Below, one piece after another: positions 32,137-40,197 of a DNA stretch of 43,989 nt; within the stretch, counting starts at the first letter, position 1; the number at the start of each line of letters is the position of its first letter. Below the pieces are notes generated by a model, which was not told the DNA's origin, made no database searches, and saw only the letters and a program-made list of their open reading frames with translations. The DNA comes from Paraburkholderia phenoliruptrix (GTDB lineage: Bacteria > Pseudomonadota > Gammaproteobacteria > Burkholderiales > Burkholderiaceae): assembly GCF_902859825.1 (NCBI RefSeq), contig NZ_CADIKB010000043.1, positions 1 to 43,989 of the forward strand, given 5' to 3'. A program made the position numbers and the translations under genes.

Positions 32137-32588
32137 GACGGGGTCCGTGGCTTCGATTCACGGCACATGGCCGCCGGGCGCGCAGGCAGGTGCTTTGCGA
32201 CGTGACGTGCGCCCGCGCGATACGCGCGGCGGCCGCGACGCACAGACGGCTGGTCACCCGGCATCTCCACGATCTCAACTGGCACGGAAACTTCGATCGG
32301 CTCGGTGTGCTGGACCTGCCACGAGTCCTTTGGCAATGACTGGACGGGCTGCGCGGTGATGACCGCCTCCTGGGAATAACCGAGCGTTGCGTAGTCGGAG
32401 CCGGTCGATCGCGTCTCGACACCGAGCCATGTGCGCTTGGCCACGAACGGCTCAGGAGCTTGTGCGGGGACGCACCCGCCGAGCAAACAGAGAACGCTGG
32501 TCAAAATCAGCGCGCCTGACGTGGAAAGCAGGTATGAACAGACCGCACGTGCTGAACTGGCAGTAACCGGCCGGATGAAACCTCTCAA
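32133..32588 (-). CDS. hypothetical lipoprotein of the tra operon
   Basis: A 151-residue protein. The TTG start at 32588 is supported by AGGAG about seven bases upstream and a TTGA overlap with the preceding stop. The signal peptide ends in 'LLGGC', a lipobox with Cys near residue 39. The mature part has mixed strands and Pro (QAPEPFVAKRTWLGVETR, SLPKDSWQVQHTEP) and a basic Arg/Ala-rich C-terminus (VRRGRRAYRAGARHVAKH). No named family is recognised. Its location just before traL suggests an envelope role in the transfer channel. Confidence 0.75.
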   Translation of the reverse strand: MRGFIRPVTASSARAVCSYLLSTSGALILTSVLCLLGGCVPAQAPEPFVAKRTWLGVETRSTGSDYATLGYSQEAVITAQPVQSLPKDSWQVQHTEPIEVSVPVEIVEMPGDQPSVRRGRRAYRAGARHVAKHLPARPAAMCRESKPRTPS

Positions 32589-33010
32589 GTTTTGCTCCTG
32601 CGCAAGGTCCGCAAAGCCCGTACGGGTCTGATGATTCGCCAGAGTAACAAAATCTCAATGAGGTAAATAATCCTCCTTGCGTTAAAAAACGCGTTTTCTG
32701 CGTGAGGCTTGACGAGGTCTAACGTCGCCGAGGTCCACCCCTTCTCTGCGATGACGGAGACGGGGCGGCAATCGTCGCCGAAACTGGTTGGCCACAGGCT
32801 GAGCGTGAGCGTTGACAGGACGGCCGAGAGAAACGGGCTACGGACTTGCCAGCTGTCGCAGCGTGCGAGCGCGGGAGGTGCTGCCCACGGGGCCTGGTTC
32901 GTGGAGACTGTCGGTGGATGGCTGTTCTGGGTACGCGCCGCGCCCGTAGCATGTACGGTGAGTGCGGCTGTGATTATCAGGATGAGAGCCAGTCGGAAAG
33001 GCCGTGCCAT
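32585..33010 (-). CDS. hypothetical exported or membrane protein
   Basis: A 141-residue protein with an ATG at 33010 and an N-terminal signal peptide (MARPFRLALILIITAALTVHATGA). The mature part has two Cys (ARCDSW and DDCRPV) that could pair, and a C-terminal hydrophobic segment followed by a basic tail (FFNARRIIYLIEILLLWRIIRPVRA). It overlaps the thioredoxin-like gene by 34 bases and the next gene by four (TTGA). I recognise no family; the C-terminal anchor with a basic tail suggests insertion in the inner membrane. It belongs to the tra operon by position. Confidence 0.7.
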   Translation of the reverse strand: MARPFRLALILIITAALTVHATGAARTQNSHPPTVSTNQAPWAAPPALARCDSWQVRSPFLSAVLSTLTLSLWPTSFGDDCRPVSVIAEKGWTSATLDLVKPHAENAFFNARRIIYLIEILLLWRIIRPVRALRTLRRSKT

Positions 33011-33522
33011 CCGTCATACCCCAGTTTGATCGGTCGGCCCTCGATAACGAAGGCGGGATAGCCGGGCAACGTTCGGGCCGCTGCCGTGTTCCGCTTCACG
33101 TCCTCCTCGACGGTCTGCCACACGCCCGGCACCAGCTGGATATCCCAGCCGGGGACAAAGAAGCCCTCCATGCTATGTGCGGCAAAGGCACGGGCGGCCG
33201 CCTGCGCAGAGTCATGGGTATCGCCCACGGGAACGAAGCGGACCTGAAAGGTCGCGAACGTGCGATCGTGAAGCGCGGCGCGTGAGCGGAGGTCAGAATA
33301 TGCGGTGCGGCAAATGCTGCAGCCTGAATCAAGGATGAACCATAGGGGTGTCCTGCCCAAGGACCGTTCGTCTACGATGAAGTGAAGCTGCGTGAGATCG
33401 ACACGCGGCGGGTCGGGGCGTTCGGACACGCCCGTAGCAGCGCGCGCGAGCGCTCCAGAAGCGGACATGCCGATCGTCGCGAGGCTGCCAAGGCTCGCGC
33501 GGAGAAAGTGGCGACGTTTCAT
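32977..33522 (-). CDS. Tat-exported thioredoxin-fold protein (CSIC motif)
   Basis: A 181-residue protein. The ATG at 33522 shares a base with the upstream stop (TGATG). It has a twin-arginine signal (KRRHFLRASLGS, cleavage near ALARA), then a thioredoxin-like domain with the redox pair C68-S-I-C71 (FILDSGCSICRTAY) and 'YPAFVIEGRPIKLGYDG', the cis-Pro region (GYPAF) and a closing strand. It resembles DsbC/DsbG-type or TrbB-like oxidoreductases, acting on disulfides in the periplasm. It follows another Tat-exported thioredoxin gene, and both overlap, so I infer a pair of disulfide enzymes for tra proteins. Confidence 0.8.
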   Translation of the reverse strand: MKRRHFLRASLGSLATIGMSASGALARAATGVSERPDPPRVDLTQLHFIVDERSLGRTPLWFILDSGCSICRTAYSDLRSRAALHDRTFATFQVRFVPVGDTHDSAQAAARAFAAHSMEGFFVPGWDIQLVPGVWQTVEEDVKRNTAAARTLPGYPAFVIEGRPIKLGYDGWHGLSDWLSS

Positions 33523-34229
33523 CAACTCATGACCTTCGAAACAAGACCATTCAGGAGCTGGACGAGGGTGTCATAGTTGCCCCCCGTGTAATTCGCGTTG
33601 GTGACGAACCGGCCACCAACGCCAAAATCAGGAGTGACATTGATGCGATAGCGTCGGGCAAGAGCCGCTGCACGCTGCAGGCGGTCGCGGGTTTCCTGCG
33701 AATGGAGCGCCGTGAGGACCGCATTGCGCTGCAGGCCCATGCGGTAGAGGATCTGGGGGAAGTCCACGGGGGTAGGAGCAGGGTAGTGCTGCTGACCTGC
33801 GGTGTATGCGAACCCCTCAAAGTCCGCCATCCTGTCGGGCACCAGTGAGCGCGCGACGTAGTATGCGGCGGCGGCAGAAAGCGCGACGGGATCGTCGATC
33901 ATCAGAGGTACAGGAACGAAGAGCATCGGCTTCGGCATCGTTTTGCCCCACGACTCAAGGGATTGCGCATACTGGGCGCAGAAAGGACAGGTGTAGAGGA
34001 AAAACATGAAGACACGATTACGGTCCTCAGCAAAATTGCCGATCTCGAGATAGGGACGAATGTTGATCTTCGAGTCTTCCTGCGAGCCGCGGCCAGGCAC
34101 GTTCGGCGTCCCTGTTACGACATCGTCGTCGTTGCTGGCCTGCGCACGGGCAATCGGCGAAGCTGCGCCGCCCAGGGTGGCAAAACCAGCTGCAGCGGCG
34201 GACAGGAGAAAGCGTCGGCGGTTGGTCAT
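33522..34229 (-). CDS. Tat-exported DsbA-like thioredoxin-fold protein (CPFC motif)
   Basis: A 235-residue protein. The ATG at 34229 follows the ATPase stop by seven bases and opens a twin-arginine signal (NRRRFLLSAAAAGFATLGG, cleavage near ARA). The redox pair is C81-P-F-C84 (FFLYTCPFCAQYAQ), followed by a helical insertion (DDPVALSAAAAYYVARSLV) and a C-terminal 'NVTPDFGVGGRFV', the cis-Pro loop region (TPDF). The shape matches DsbA/DsbG-family oxidoreductases. It lies next to a CSIC protein, and their substrates could be the Cys-rich TraU, TraV and TraH. That link is inference. Confidence 0.85.
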   Translation of the reverse strand: MTNRRRFLLSAAAAGFATLGGAASPIARAQASNDDDVVTGTPNVPGRGSQEDSKINIRPYLEIGNFAEDRNRVFMFFLYTCPFCAQYAQSLESWGKTMPKPMLFVPVPLMIDDPVALSAAAAYYVARSLVPDRMADFEGFAYTAGQQHYPAPTPVDFPQILYRMGLQRNAVLTALHSQETRDRLQRAAALARRYRINVTPDFGVGGRFVTNANYTGGNYDTLVQLLNGLVSKVMS

Positions 34230-34236
34230 GAGTCGC

Positions 34237-35517
34237 TCACTGGCTGAACTTGAGTGCCGTGTGGAAGTCAACAAAGCGCTTTGAGCTCATCTCCATTCCG
34301 ATCTGCAGGAGCGGGGCATACTGCGGTTGCGAAAAAGCTTCTTCACGCATTGCCTGGCGATCACCGCGCTCGACCGCTTCGCGAAGGGCCGCAGTGCCGA
34401 CCAGCATTTCCATAACGGGAATCCGCCCCTGGTACCCATCCTTGCAATGTTCGCAGCCGCGGGGGTTAACGGCGTAGAAGGGGCGATCGAGTTCGATTCG
34501 CTCGCCACCGTTCTGAGCACGCAGCGCCCTGACTTGCTCCGCTGCGGGGACGAACAGCGTTGAACAACTGTCGCAGATTTTGCGCACAAGACGCTGGGCG
34601 GTGATGAGGCGTAGCGCGTCAGCGATCTCGTAGGGCTTGACGCCGAGATCGAGCAACCGGGTGATCGTCGAAAGCGTGGTCCGTGTATGGAGAGTCGAGA
34701 GCATCAGGTGCCCGGTGTTAGCCGCAGTGAACGCAATGTTCGCGGTTTCCGAATCGCGGATTTCTCCAACGAGACCGACTTCGAAGTCCTGACGCAACGC
34801 AGAGCGCAAGATCTTCGCGAACGTCCGGTAAGGGGGGTGAACCGAGACCTGGTTGGCGCCCTTCAGTGCATATTCGATCGGATCTTCGGCCGTGATGATA
34901 TGAATACCGGGCTCGTTCAGGTGGTTCAGGCAGGCGTAGAGGGTCGTCGTCTTGCCGGAGCCTGTCGGTCCAACGTTGAGAATGATCCCTTCTTCATACG
35001 CGAGCGCCTCCATCAACGCCCCCCGTAAAAGCGGTGGCATCCAGATGTCGTCAAGCTGGCGCGCCGCATTCGCTTCGTCAAGAAGGCGGCAGACGATGGA
35101 CTGGCCCAGGTCGTTGGGCAGGAGTGATACACGGACCTCGACGCGGCGGTTCCCGAGAGCGACCGCGAATTTGCCGTCAAGAGGCGACTCAGTGTCGGAC
35201 ACTTCGAGGCGGCATCGGGAACGCAGCTTGATATTGATTTCGCGAGCCGCCGCGCTGTTCAGGAAGTAACGCTCCTGGAGAACACCATTGACACGCACGA
35301 GGATGCGAAAGCCATCCGGGTGATGCCGCATGTGTATGTCGGACGCGCCTTCCAGGCAGGCCGCCGGAAAGAGGTAGTTGAGGAAGTCGACAACCTTGCT
35401 GTCACCGTTGGCAGTGGAGATAAAGCGATCGAGCCCCTCGCGCAGGTATCCCGTCGACGAGACGAGCAGCGGACTGAAATCGGGCACAGTGGCCTGCACA
35501 AGGTCAGGGGCGTTCAC
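34237..35517 (-). CDS. GspE/PilB-type secretion ATPase in a conjugation operon
   Basis: A 426-residue ATPase of the GspE/PilB/VirB11 superfamily, GspE subgroup. Walker A is 'GPTGSGKTTT' (183-192), followed by the aspartate box (HIITAEDPIEY), Walker B-like 'VGLVGEIRDSE', His box (GHLMLSTLHT) and a tetra-Cys zinc site C315-x2-C318...C355-x2-C358 that is typical of GspE and not VirB11. The N-terminal T2SSE domain is mostly absent. F-type systems normally lack any VirB11, so this enzyme may supply that function here. I see no type II inner-membrane platform or pseudopilin gene in the window, so it is not part of a type II system here. Overlaps the upstream gene by four bases. Confidence 0.93.
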   Translation of the reverse strand: MNAPDLVQATVPDFSPLLVSSTGYLREGLDRFISTANGDSKVVDFLNYLFPAACLEGASDIHMRHHPDGFRILVRVNGVLQERYFLNSAAAREINIKLRSRCRLEVSDTESPLDGKFAVALGNRRVEVRVSLLPNDLGQSIVCRLLDEANAARQLDDIWMPPLLRGALMEALAYEEGIILNVGPTGSGKTTTLYACLNHLNEPGIHIITAEDPIEYALKGANQVSVHPPYRTFAKILRSALRQDFEVGLVGEIRDSETANIAFTAANTGHLMLSTLHTRTTLSTITRLLDLGVKPYEIADALRLITAQRLVRKICDSCSTLFVPAAEQVRALRAQNGGERIELDRPFYAVNPRGCEHCKDGYQGRIPVMEMLVGTAALREAVERGDRQAMREEAFSQPQYAPLLQIGMEMSSKRFVDFHTALKFSQ

Positions 35518-35942
35518 AGGCGCTCTCCATCGTCTGCCCCCGACGCCGGCGCGGTCCTCGCGGCGTCGCCTTCGTGCCGGTGCGCGCCAGACGTCGCGGA
35601 TGGGCTGGACGAAGGGGTGTCGACACGCAGCGCCGGGCTTCCGCGGGGACGATAGTCGCCGAATACCGCATCCACATCATTGAAAGAAGGAAGTGGCTGC
35701 CCGTCGTATGCCCAGTACCAGACCGACGACCGGCAGGCCTGGATGAATGGCAGGGCCTCGTCCGCCAGATCCTGGCCGGTTTCCTCGTCGAGCATGCGCA
35801 TGAGCGATCCGAGCGCGCGCACTGCGCCCCCCACCGGCATGCAGGTGCGGCTAACCCGGGTGGCCGGTTCGGTTGAGACAAAGATATACGCAACCCAGCC
35901 GACAAGTGCGGCGCCGGCAACGTAGGAGATGACTGTTTTCAT
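35514..35942 (-). CDS. small protein with N-terminal membrane segment
   Basis: A 142-residue protein. The ATG at 35942 starts a hydrophobic segment (MKTVISYVAGAALVGWVAYIF, about residues 4-22) that is a membrane anchor or signal. The middle region has two Cys (TCMPVG, QACRSS) and aromatic residues (VWYWAYDG, SFNDVDAVFGDY). The last ~40 residues are rich in Ser, Ala, Arg and Asp and likely disordered. No family is recognised. It overlaps the ATPase by four bases and the transglycosylase by four, so it is an operon member and might anchor the ATPase; that is inference. Confidence 0.65.
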   Translation of the reverse strand: MKTVISYVAGAALVGWVAYIFVSTEPATRVSRTCMPVGGAVRALGSLMRMLDEETGQDLADEALPFIQACRSSVWYWAYDGQPLPSFNDVDAVFGDYRPRGSPALRVDTPSSSPSATSGAHRHEGDAARTAPASGADDGERL

Positions 35943-36586
35943 TCGGCGCCATCCTCGGCGGTAAAGACGATGTCTGAGCCGTTCGCAGATGCGCCTAGCA
36001 CGGGTGCGCGTTGAGGTTGCGAAGCAGCCGTCAGCGGGGAACGTCGTGCCCGGCTACTTGCGTCAGGTCCGACCGCGGGCAACGTCGCCGGACGAGAGTC
36101 CTGATACCAGCTCCAGACCTTGCGGACGTACGCTGCGCGTGACGCGGTGCAGGCCTCGCCCTTGAGCTGGGTGCAGGCGGTGTTGTAAGCACCGATAGCG
36201 TCCCAGCGGGCTCCTTGCTGTTTGATGATGCCCGCGAGAACCCACGCACCCACGTCGATGTTCAGGCAAGGATCCGCCATCAGCTGTTCGCGGGTGATCC
36301 CGTAGCGCGCGAGCGTCGGTAGCCAGGACGAGTTGATTTGCATGAGGCCAAGATCCACGGTCCCTGTCCGGGAAACGTGGTTGAGGTTCTGCGCCGAAGC
36401 GCGACCGCTCGACTCGGTTTCGGCCATGGCCCACAGCAGGCGAGGGTCGATGTGATATTTCGCACCAGAAGCCTCAAAGCACGCGCTGATATCGGAGCCT
36501 GGCGCGGCCAGCACGGCCGTCGACACAGTAAAGAAAATGAAGGAAATTATCAGTCGGCTCATCTGGAAAAAATAATCACTCATCAT
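35939..36586 (-). CDS. lytic transglycosylase (SLT domain)
   Basis: A 215-residue exported protein and first gene of the leftward tra operon. Signal peptide is followed by an SLT domain: 'YHIDPRLLWAMAETESSG' with catalytic Glu58 in the E-S motif, then 'GTVDLGLMQINSSW' (residues 74-85), then 'NTACTQLKG' and 'YVRKVWSWY'. It cleaves peptidoglycan so that the channel can pass through the wall; plasmid F orf169 (geneX) and VirB1 act this way. A Pro/Ser/Arg-rich tail follows residue 165. Start is the ATG at 36586 or the adjacent one at 36583. The 42-base region to the divergent traF has a TATAAT (36595-36600) on the plus strand. Confidence 0.88.
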   Translation of the reverse strand: MMSDYFFQMSRLIISFIFFTVSTAVLAAPGSDISACFEASGAKYHIDPRLLWAMAETESSGRASAQNLNHVSRTGTVDLGLMQINSSWLPTLARYGITREQLMADPCLNIDVGAWVLAGIIKQQGARWDAIGAYNTACTQLKGEACTASRAAYVRKVWSWYQDSRPATLPAVGPDASSRARRSPLTAASQPQRAPVLGASANGSDIVFTAEDGAE

Positions 36587-36628
36587 CGGGTTACTATAAT
36601 CTCATTCAGATTGTGAATTTAATCGACG

Positions 36629-37651
36629 ATGCCATCCAGCCGAGCCAGCCGAAATTTCGCCTACGCGGTCCTGCTTGCCGCAGCGGCCGGCCTTGGGAGC
36701 CCTGGCGTGGAGGCGGACGGTTTTTACGAGGGGAAGGGACAGGGTTGGTACTTTTATGACGATGGACGCACGCCCCCGGGGTCGACCGTAAGTGCGTCCG
36801 AGGCGGCACCGACCACCAGCGCGCCTGTGGCTGCGCCGCCCGCGGCCGCATCGAACCAGGCAAAGCCGGAGCCGTTTTCGGTGGAATGGCTGCGTCAGAA
36901 GATCAAGATCCTGCAGTTGAACTCGATGAACCATCCAACCGTCGAGAACCTCGAGGCCTTCATGTGGGCGCAGCGGATGATGCTCGACATGAGCCAGAAC
37001 TTCGCGGATGTCGGCTCGAAGGTGGCCGCGGACGATCCCTATCTCAACGAGGCTGTGCGCTTTCCGACCGCCGCTGCCGCCCGAAGCAACGCCCTGTGGC
37101 AGATTGACCGCGCGCGCGACGAGATCCTGAAGAACCTCTCTGGCCGCGCGGGACTGTGGTTCTTCTTCGATTCACGCTGCGCGTTTTGCGCGCAAGAACT
37201 TCCCGTAGTGAAGGGCATAGCGGAGCGATATCACTTCCCTCTGCAGCTCATATCCGAGGATGGTGCGCCTCTGCAAGGCATGGCGCGGGCCGCGATGGTC
37301 GTCGATCGTGGACATGGGACATTCAAGGCCTTCGAACTCAAGCTCACACCGGCGGTGGTACTGGTAGTGCCGCCGGCGACGGCGATGGTTGTCGCACACG
37401 GAGCGATGGCGCAAGACGAGTTGCAGCGCAAGATTGTGGAGGCAGCGATCGATGGCCAACTCGTGCCCCACGATCTGATGGACATCGCGCAGCTTGAGGA
37501 GCGCGGCATTGTGAGCCCAGGTGACATCGAACGGATGAAAGCGCAGGCAGCCGCAGCCGATACCGACGACCCGCAGCAGCTCGTGAAGCTCATGCGTGAG
37601 GCAGTGGGACGGCACATGCCGGATTTGACACAGAACTCCCCGGATCATTAG
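36629..37651 (+). CDS. traF: TraF, thioredoxin-like pilus-assembly protein
   Basis: A 340-residue exported protein matching F-type TraF. The signal peptide (AYAVLLAAAAGLGSPGVEA) is followed by the hallmark 'GWYFYDD' (about 39-45), a Pro/Ala linker, 'WLRQKIKILQLNSMNHPT', and a C-terminal thioredoxin-like domain with the redox pair C184-A-F-C187 (FFDSRCAFCAQELP). Many TraF proteins have lost this Cys pair; it is kept here. It is required for pilus assembly in F. The ATG at 36629 has no strong ribosome site. It is divergent from the transglycosylase operon with only 42 bases between, so the two share a control region. Confidence 0.9.
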   Translation: MPSSRASRNFAYAVLLAAAAGLGSPGVEADGFYEGKGQGWYFYDDGRTPPGSTVSASEAAPTTSAPVAAPPAAASNQAKPEPFSVEWLRQKIKILQLNSMNHPTVENLEAFMWAQRMMLDMSQNFADVGSKVAADDPYLNEAVRFPTAAAARSNALWQIDRARDEILKNLSGRAGLWFFFDSRCAFCAQELPVVKGIAERYHFPLQLISEDGAPLQGMARAAMVVDRGHGTFKAFELKLTPAVVLVVPPATAMVVAHGAMAQDELQRKIVEAAIDGQLVPHDLMDIAQLEERGIVSPGDIERMKAQAAAADTDDPQQLVKLMREAVGRHMPDLTQNSPDH

Positions 37652-37653
37652 CG

Positions 37654-39135
37654 ATGAAACTTCGGCTCAGTCATGTCGCGATCGCGACGGCATTTTCTCT
37701 CGTCTGTATCGGCTCTCACGCAGATATCAACTCATCCCTCAATGCGATGTGGACCTCGTCAGCAGGCGGTACAGTGACGGGGCAGAACGGGATGGGGGTC
37801 TACGGACCCTCGTATTACATGCGGGCTCCAGTCCAGAGCTATGAACTCGTGCACATCGACCCGCCGCGGCTTGCGGCCGGCTGTTCCGGAATCGACACGT
37901 TCTTCGGAAGTTTCTCGATGGTTTCCGGAGCGCAGCTCGAATCGCTGGTGCGCAACATCATTCAGGCCGCTCCCGGGTACCTGATGCAGCTTGCGATCAA
38001 GGCGGTATGCGACGACTGCTACTCGATCATGGCCGCGATGAAACACTACGCCGACATGCTCAACAACGGGCAGATCAATTCGTGTGCGGTCTCCAAGGCG
38101 GTGATCGGCTCTGCGATTCACGCAACGGGTCTCGACGACGAGGTCGGCGGCTCATTCCAGCAGGATGTCGAGAAGCAGGCTGCGGTCGCCAAAGGCTGGT
38201 ACTCGGACATGTACGCGGGCCTCACGGCGGCTTTTTCCAACGGCCCGAACGTATCTCGGGGAGCACGCCAGGACGACACGACGGCGTATCGCAACACATT
38301 TTTCAACACCATGTACGCGACGGGGGCTCCGAACACCATGGATCTGGGTGTGCTGGGTGGCGCCGAGCCAGGCATGGAACTGATGATGAGCCTTTTCGGA
38401 ACGTCCGTCACACCTGACCTGAACAACAGTCCGGTCTCCACTTCCCCGAAGGACGACAAGGTTTTCCCTGCGACACTGACGTGGGAAGACCTGAAGGACG
38501 GTTACGACCCGGCCAAACCGCGAGTCGTATATCAGTGCATGGACTTCCAGGCGAACGACGAGGGATGCCAGCGGGTCACACAGACGGCGTTCACCTATCA
38601 GGGAATCCGCCGGTACCTGATCGATCAGCTGGCTGGCGTGCAGCCGACAGCGTCAGGGGCTACGGCGGGACAACCCGGGAACATCATTACGACGATCCAG
38701 CCTGGATCGATCATTGCGAACTTCAACGCCGGGATCGCTTTGTCGTCGACTCAGCAGTCCTTTGTGAACGTGCTGGGAGTGAACATGCAACGGATGATGA
38801 TAGAGCTTTCCGGGTTGAACCAGAACGACGCCATCCAGCTGTATAACCAGTTGATGGACGTCATCGCAGACCAGGTAACAGCGTCGGTTGCATTCACGAT
38901 CATCAGTTCCGTCCAGCAGGCCTACAACCCGACCTCACAGGCCTCGCAGTCGATCGACAATCAACTCAAGCGTATCGTTCCGATGAGCACCGAACAGAAA
39001 GCGGCGTTCGAGAAATTTGAGCGTGACGCACAGGTGAAGAGCGATTATGAAGCGCGTGCGCAGCGCGTAATGGCGGTCGTGGCAGAACTCAAGGAGCTTC
39101 GTTCCGAAAACAGCATGGTAAGCAGCACGCATTGA
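37654..39135 (+). CDS. traH: TraH, outer pilus-assembly protein
   Basis: A 493-residue protein matching TraH. The ATG at 37654 lies two bases after the traF stop. A signal peptide is followed by 'YYMRAPVQSYELVHIDPPRL' (family N-terminal block), 'AGCSGIDTFFGSFSM', 'CDDCYSIMAAMKHY' with a Cys pair (CDDC), then a large domain ending in a C-terminal coiled coil (about residues 440-490). F TraH is about 458 residues and acts at the outer membrane in pilus assembly and retraction. traF-traH as a divergent pair is unlike F, where they follow traU and trbC within one operon. Confidence 0.93.
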   Translation: MKLRLSHVAIATAFSLVCIGSHADINSSLNAMWTSSAGGTVTGQNGMGVYGPSYYMRAPVQSYELVHIDPPRLAAGCSGIDTFFGSFSMVSGAQLESLVRNIIQAAPGYLMQLAIKAVCDDCYSIMAAMKHYADMLNNGQINSCAVSKAVIGSAIHATGLDDEVGGSFQQDVEKQAAVAKGWYSDMYAGLTAAFSNGPNVSRGARQDDTTAYRNTFFNTMYATGAPNTMDLGVLGGAEPGMELMMSLFGTSVTPDLNNSPVSTSPKDDKVFPATLTWEDLKDGYDPAKPRVVYQCMDFQANDEGCQRVTQTAFTYQGIRRYLIDQLAGVQPTASGATAGQPGNIITTIQPGSIIANFNAGIALSSTQQSFVNVLGVNMQRMMIELSGLNQNDAIQLYNQLMDVIADQVTASVAFTIISSVQQAYNPTSQASQSIDNQLKRIVPMSTEQKAAFEKFERDAQVKSDYEARAQRVMAVVAELKELRSENSMVSSTH

Positions 39136-39211
39136 TGCTCACGGGAGTATTCGGCGAAGTACCGGCGGCGCCGACGAGAGGAAGGGGAAGGCATGAGAAC
39201 CGCCAGGGGGA

Positions 39212-39847
39212 TCACGAGCGGCGTCTAAACCATCCCGTGAGCGACATGCGGTCGCGCGTCGCAGGCAATACTTCGTGCAGCATGTCGGCGGATAGAAACA
39301 CTGCGATCCGGCTGCCGAGTGGCGAGATGTCCTGCGTGCTCAAGCCCTCTGGATATAGCCGCAACGCACCGCCGTGCTCAGGCAGCCAGTCCGCATTCAG
39401 ATAGACGATGACGGACACCGTGCGGCTATCGTCATCGCGAAATTGATCGCGGTGTCGCTGATACGACGCGCCCGGAGCGTAGCATGCGAAGTGGCTTTCG
39501 TATTCTTCGAGTCCCAGAAAGAGCCCGCGATTCAACGCCATACGCAGCATTTCCATGATCGCGAGATACCGGTCGCAGGCTTCGGACTGGCCCGCCTCCA
39601 GCCACTGAATCCTGTCGCCGCGCACATCGGGCTGGAGCGAACGCGCCGCGCCCTGGCTGACACGCGCCAATGTGAGTGTCCCGGCCGTCGAAAGCGCTGC
39701 ACATTCCAACGCCAGCGCGAGCGTCAAATCCGGTGGGAAAAAATTGTCCTGTTCCGACCAGCCATGGTCATGAATGGCATCCACGATACGTCGATGCTGA
39801 TCATCTCCGGGTGCATCGAGACGCGCCGGCGAGTGTGGTCGGGTCAC
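39212..39847 (-). CDS. 2OG-Fe(II) oxygenase (prolyl-hydroxylase-like)
   Basis: A 211-residue protein with the double-stranded beta-helix signature: 'YQRHRDQFR' with H132-x-D134, strand 'SVIVYLNADWLPEHGGALRL', the distal His191 in 'DMLHEVLPA' and an Arg at 198-200 (ATRDRMSLTGWF) for 2-oxoglutarate. Iron is bound by H132, D134 and H191. Such enzymes hydroxylate protein, nucleic-acid or small-molecule substrates; the SM-20/PHD-like look suggests a protein. It reads leftward between traH and the rep gene and seems to be an independent cargo gene. The ATG at 39847 lacks a clear ribosome site. Confidence 0.85.
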   Translation of the reverse strand: MTRPHSPARLDAPGDDQHRRIVDAIHDHGWSEQDNFFPPDLTLALALECAALSTAGTLTLARVSQGAARSLQPDVRGDRIQWLEAGQSEACDRYLAIMEMLRMALNRGLFLGLEEYESHFACYAPGASYQRHRDQFRDDDSRTVSVIVYLNADWLPEHGGALRLYPEGLSTQDISPLGSRIAVFLSADMLHEVLPATRDRMSLTGWFRRRS

Positions 39848-40060
39848 TGCTTGTTCCTTCGAACGGAGGTGCTGGGTAGAAATTCGAACGGCCGTCCGAG
39901 GCGGGTATCGGCAAGGTGGGCTTGATCTGTGCGAAAGATACTAACACCGACGTCTGACAAGCCCCGAGGCCCGACGCCCGCACTTCGCGTGGTCGTCGTA
40001 TGGGTCCAGCGTGGAATCGACTGCAAACGAAAGCGGAACTGTTTGTAGGGGGATGGGCCA

Positions 40061-40130
40061 ATTCCTCCATTTACCGAAGTAAACCAAGGTGAGTTGCGAT
40101 TCTCCAACCCACTTCACCGTAAATGGTGAG
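40061..40130. promoter_or_regulatory. inverted and direct repeats upstream of the rep gene
   Basis: CCATTTAC (40067-40074) is matched by GTAAATGG (40119-40126). TTTAC/GTAAA (40070-40083) forms a small hairpin, CACC/GGTG (40115-40128) another, and GGTGAG recurs at 40088-40093 and 40125-40130. The stretch is AT-richer than its surroundings. This is the usual place for Rep binding sites, part of an origin or an autoregulatory operator. The gene-free DNA 39848-40060 shows nothing else I can name. Confidence 0.45.
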
Positions 40131-40197
40131 ATAAACGCTATAGACGCGCATCACCCCAGCCGGTATGCTCGCACAAAATCCTTCCTCGACCGGATGC

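Noticed and set aside
34237..35517. Reading the GspE-like ATPase as evidence of a type II secretion or type IV pilus locus
   Set aside because: No pseudopilin, platform or secretin genes are nearby; all neighbours belong to a conjugation operon.
39132..39404. Plus-strand frame overlapping the traH stop as TGATG
   Set aside because: The tight overlap is appealing, but the frame is antisense to the clear 2OG oxygenase at 39212-39847 and its composition is typical of a shadow.
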